Shown: piece after piece, positions 62,814 to 64,000 of the stretch | How the letters are laid out: every line of letters starts with the position of its first letter | Numbering within the stretch: position 1 is the stretch's first letter | The notes under the pieces: model-generated | Seen by the model: the letters and a program-made list of their open reading frames with translations, nothing else | Databases searched by the model: none | Told to the model about the DNA's origin: nothing | Origin: Streptomyces sp. LaPpAH-108 | GTDB lineage: Bacteria > Actinomycetota > Actinomycetes > Streptomycetales > Streptomycetaceae | Reading direction: 5' to 3' | Assembly (NCBI RefSeq): GCF_000373625.1 | Contig: NZ_KB891988.1 | Location: forward strand, 594,053-658,052 | Length of the DNA: 64,000 nt | Made by a program: the position numbers and the translations under genes

Positions 62814-63734
62814 TCAGCCCGCCGACTCGGGGGCCGCCGCCTCGCCCAGCTCCGCCGAGATCCGGCCCAGCTGCCGCAGCCGCTGCTCCAGCGTCGGGTG
62901 GGTGGAGAAGAACCGCTCGATGCCGGGCTCCTTGCCGGTCGCCGGGGTGAAGTAGAACGCGTTGAACGCCTGCGCCGTCCGCAGATCCTTCGTCGGGATC
63001 CGGGCGATGTCCCCGGAGACCTTGGTGAGCGCCGACGCCAGCGCCGAGGGGCGGCCGGTCAGCTGCGCGGCAGCGCGGTCGGCGGCCAGCTCGCGGTAGC
63101 GGGACAGCGCGCGGATCAGCAGGAAACTGATCGCGTACACCGCGACCGAGACCCCGATCACCGCCGCGAACACCGCCGCCGTGTTCTGATCCCGGCGCCC
63201 CGAGCTGAACAGCGACGAGTAGAACGCGAACCGGACGATCAGCCCCGCGAGCACCCCGAGGAACGACGCCACCGTGATCACGGCGACGTCCTTGTGCGCC
63301 ACGTGCGACAGCTCGTGCGCGAGCACGCCCTCCAGCTCGGCGGGCTCCAGGCGCCGTAGCAGCCCCGTGGTCACACAGACCACCGCGTGATCCGGGTTCC
63401 GCCCGGTCGCGAACGCGTTCGGCATGTCCATGGACGACACGGCCACCACGGGCTTCGGCATGTCGGCCATCGCGCACAGCCGGTCCACCACCGCGTGCAG
63501 CTCGGGATACTCCTCCGGCTCCACGACCTTCCCGCGCATCGCGAACATCGCGATCTTGTCGGAGAACCAGAACTGCGCCACGAACAGCGCACCCACCAGC
63601 ACGACGACCAGCAGCCACGACTTCAGCAGCACGATCAGCGCGGCCACGAACCCCACGTACAGCAGCCCGAGCAGAAACAGCGTGACCGTCATCCGCACGG
63701 TCAGCCGCCGATCACTCCGAAAGCGGCTCCGCAT
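62814..63734 (-). CDS. htpX: Membrane zinc protease HtpX (M48)
   Basis: The product has 306 residues. Two N-terminal membrane helices (~16-60) and two central ones (~150-210) flank the zinc site HELSHVAHKD (HExxH). The third ligand Glu lies in YRELAADRAAAQLTG. It degrades misfolded membrane proteins from the cytosolic face. First gene of the htpX-pspAB operon. Confidence 0.95.
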   Translation of the reverse strand: MRSRFRSDRRLTVRMTVTLFLLGLLYVGFVAALIVLLKSWLLVVVLVGALFVAQFWFSDKIAMFAMRGKVVEPEEYPELHAVVDRLCAMADMPKPVVAVSSMDMPNAFATGRNPDHAVVCVTTGLLRRLEPAELEGVLAHELSHVAHKDVAVITVASFLGVLAGLIVRFAFYSSLFSSGRRDQNTAAVFAAVIGVSVAVYAISFLLIRALSRYRELAADRAAAQLTGRPSALASALTKVSGDIARIPTKDLRTAQAFNAFYFTPATGKEPGIERFFSTHPTLEQRLRQLGRISAELGEAAAPESAG

Positions 63735-63812
63735 CTCGCATCACCCCGCACTCAGCGCCCTGTGCTGTCCAGTGTGCACCCGCGGTGGCCGATGCGGGAG
63801 CCGCGATATGAC

Positions 63813-63875
63813 CCGGAACCGGCAAAATCATCACCGGAACCGGCAAAACCATCACCGGAACCGGCAAAACCGTCA
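63813..63875. repeat. Three tandem 21-bp units
   Basis: Units 63813-63833, 63834-63854 and 63855-63875 share CCGGAACCGGCAAAAYCRTCA with one or two changes. The unit starts with the dyad CCGGAACCGG-like word. They lie between htpX and the gene ending at 63873. Confidence 0.9.
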
Positions 63876-64000
63876 AGCGTGAGTGTCCTGCCGCCGGCCC
63901 AGAGCGCCCAGGAGCAGTCGGCCCCGCTCCAGCAGCCCGGCGACCTCCGGCTCCGACCGGGCATACGTCCCGGGCCAGTACGTCCCCCACCCCGTCGCCC
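63873..64000 (-). CDS. C-terminal end of an unidentified gene (cut by window edge)
   Basis: One minus-strand frame with strong wobble G/C bias ends at 63873-63875, inside the third 21-bp unit. The last residues read GWGTYWPGTYARSEPEVAGL and LLLGALGRRQDTHA. The stop is so near the repeat that the repeat forms its 3' end. Only 41 residues are seen and the family cannot be told. Confidence 0.45.
   Translation of the reverse strand, partial: ATGWGTYWPGTYARSEPEVAGLLERGRLLLGALGRRQDTHA

Noticed and set aside
63813..63875. CRISPR-like array
   Set aside because: The 21-bp units are contiguous without spacers, so this is a simple tandem repeat.

Overview
The window is high-GC actinobacterial chromosome, almost certainly Streptomyces or a close relative. 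The evidence is strong G/C bias in third codon positions, many GTG starts, Tat and lipoprotein exports, DUF5753-type HTH regulators, and a gene set (panB, nadE, nsrR-hmp, glnA2, glnE, malR-malEFG-aglA, pulA, glnII) that, from memory and not from a search, resembles the central chromosome arm of S. coelicolor read in reverse. I saw no rRNA, tRNA, CRISPR array, insertion sequence or phage module.

Layout. 1-4100: 5' end of a UDP-glucose dehydrogenase gene, a SIR2-like protein without the usual catalytic His, a divergent HTH/TPR regulator, and panB. 4300-10300: an MFS exporter with a downstream TetR regulator, an EEP-family phosphodiesterase, a second MFS exporter and an MHYT sensor. 10300-17500: nadE, an S53 protease, a DUF3105-DUF305 pair, and the nitric-oxide pair nsrR/hmpA with a very clear NsrR operator at hmpA. 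17800-26700: glnA2-type synthetase, a secreted protein, NmrA, methyltransferase, PNPOx-VOC pair and glnE. 26700-45400: PAP2 phosphatase, then the maltose/maltodextrin region: malR, malEFG, aglA, a secreted alpha-amylase and a very large amylase-pullulanase. A three-gene cell-wall-like cassette (34753-38266) with its own terminator sits between aglA and the amylase. 45400-53700: a TetR regulator with a reductase and putative di-iron protein pair, a membrane-bound sigma-like protein, a TPR protein, a lipoprotein, a DUF1996 protein and a receiverless winged-helix regulator. 54200-64000: glnII with a four-box GlnR site, a decayed reading frame, a DPBB-like secreted protein, an ArsC/Spx protein, a DUF5753-DUF6879 regulator pair with divergent small genes, a methyltransferase, a SUKH protein, an alpha/beta hydrolase, and pspAB-htpX.

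How the parts work together. The amylase and the amylase-pullulanase would degrade starch or glycogen outside the cell. MalEFG imports the maltodextrins and AglA hydrolyses them inside. MalR-like CTTGCA motifs recur upstream of malE, the amylase and pulA, suggesting one regulon. GlnII and its GlnR site, GlnE and GlnA2 are parts of nitrogen metabolism spread over 37 kb. NsrR and HmpA form a self-contained NO sensing and detoxification unit. The least explained parts are the DUF1906/membrane/Tat cassette, the SIR2-like plus HTH-TPR pair, and the di-iron/reductase operon.
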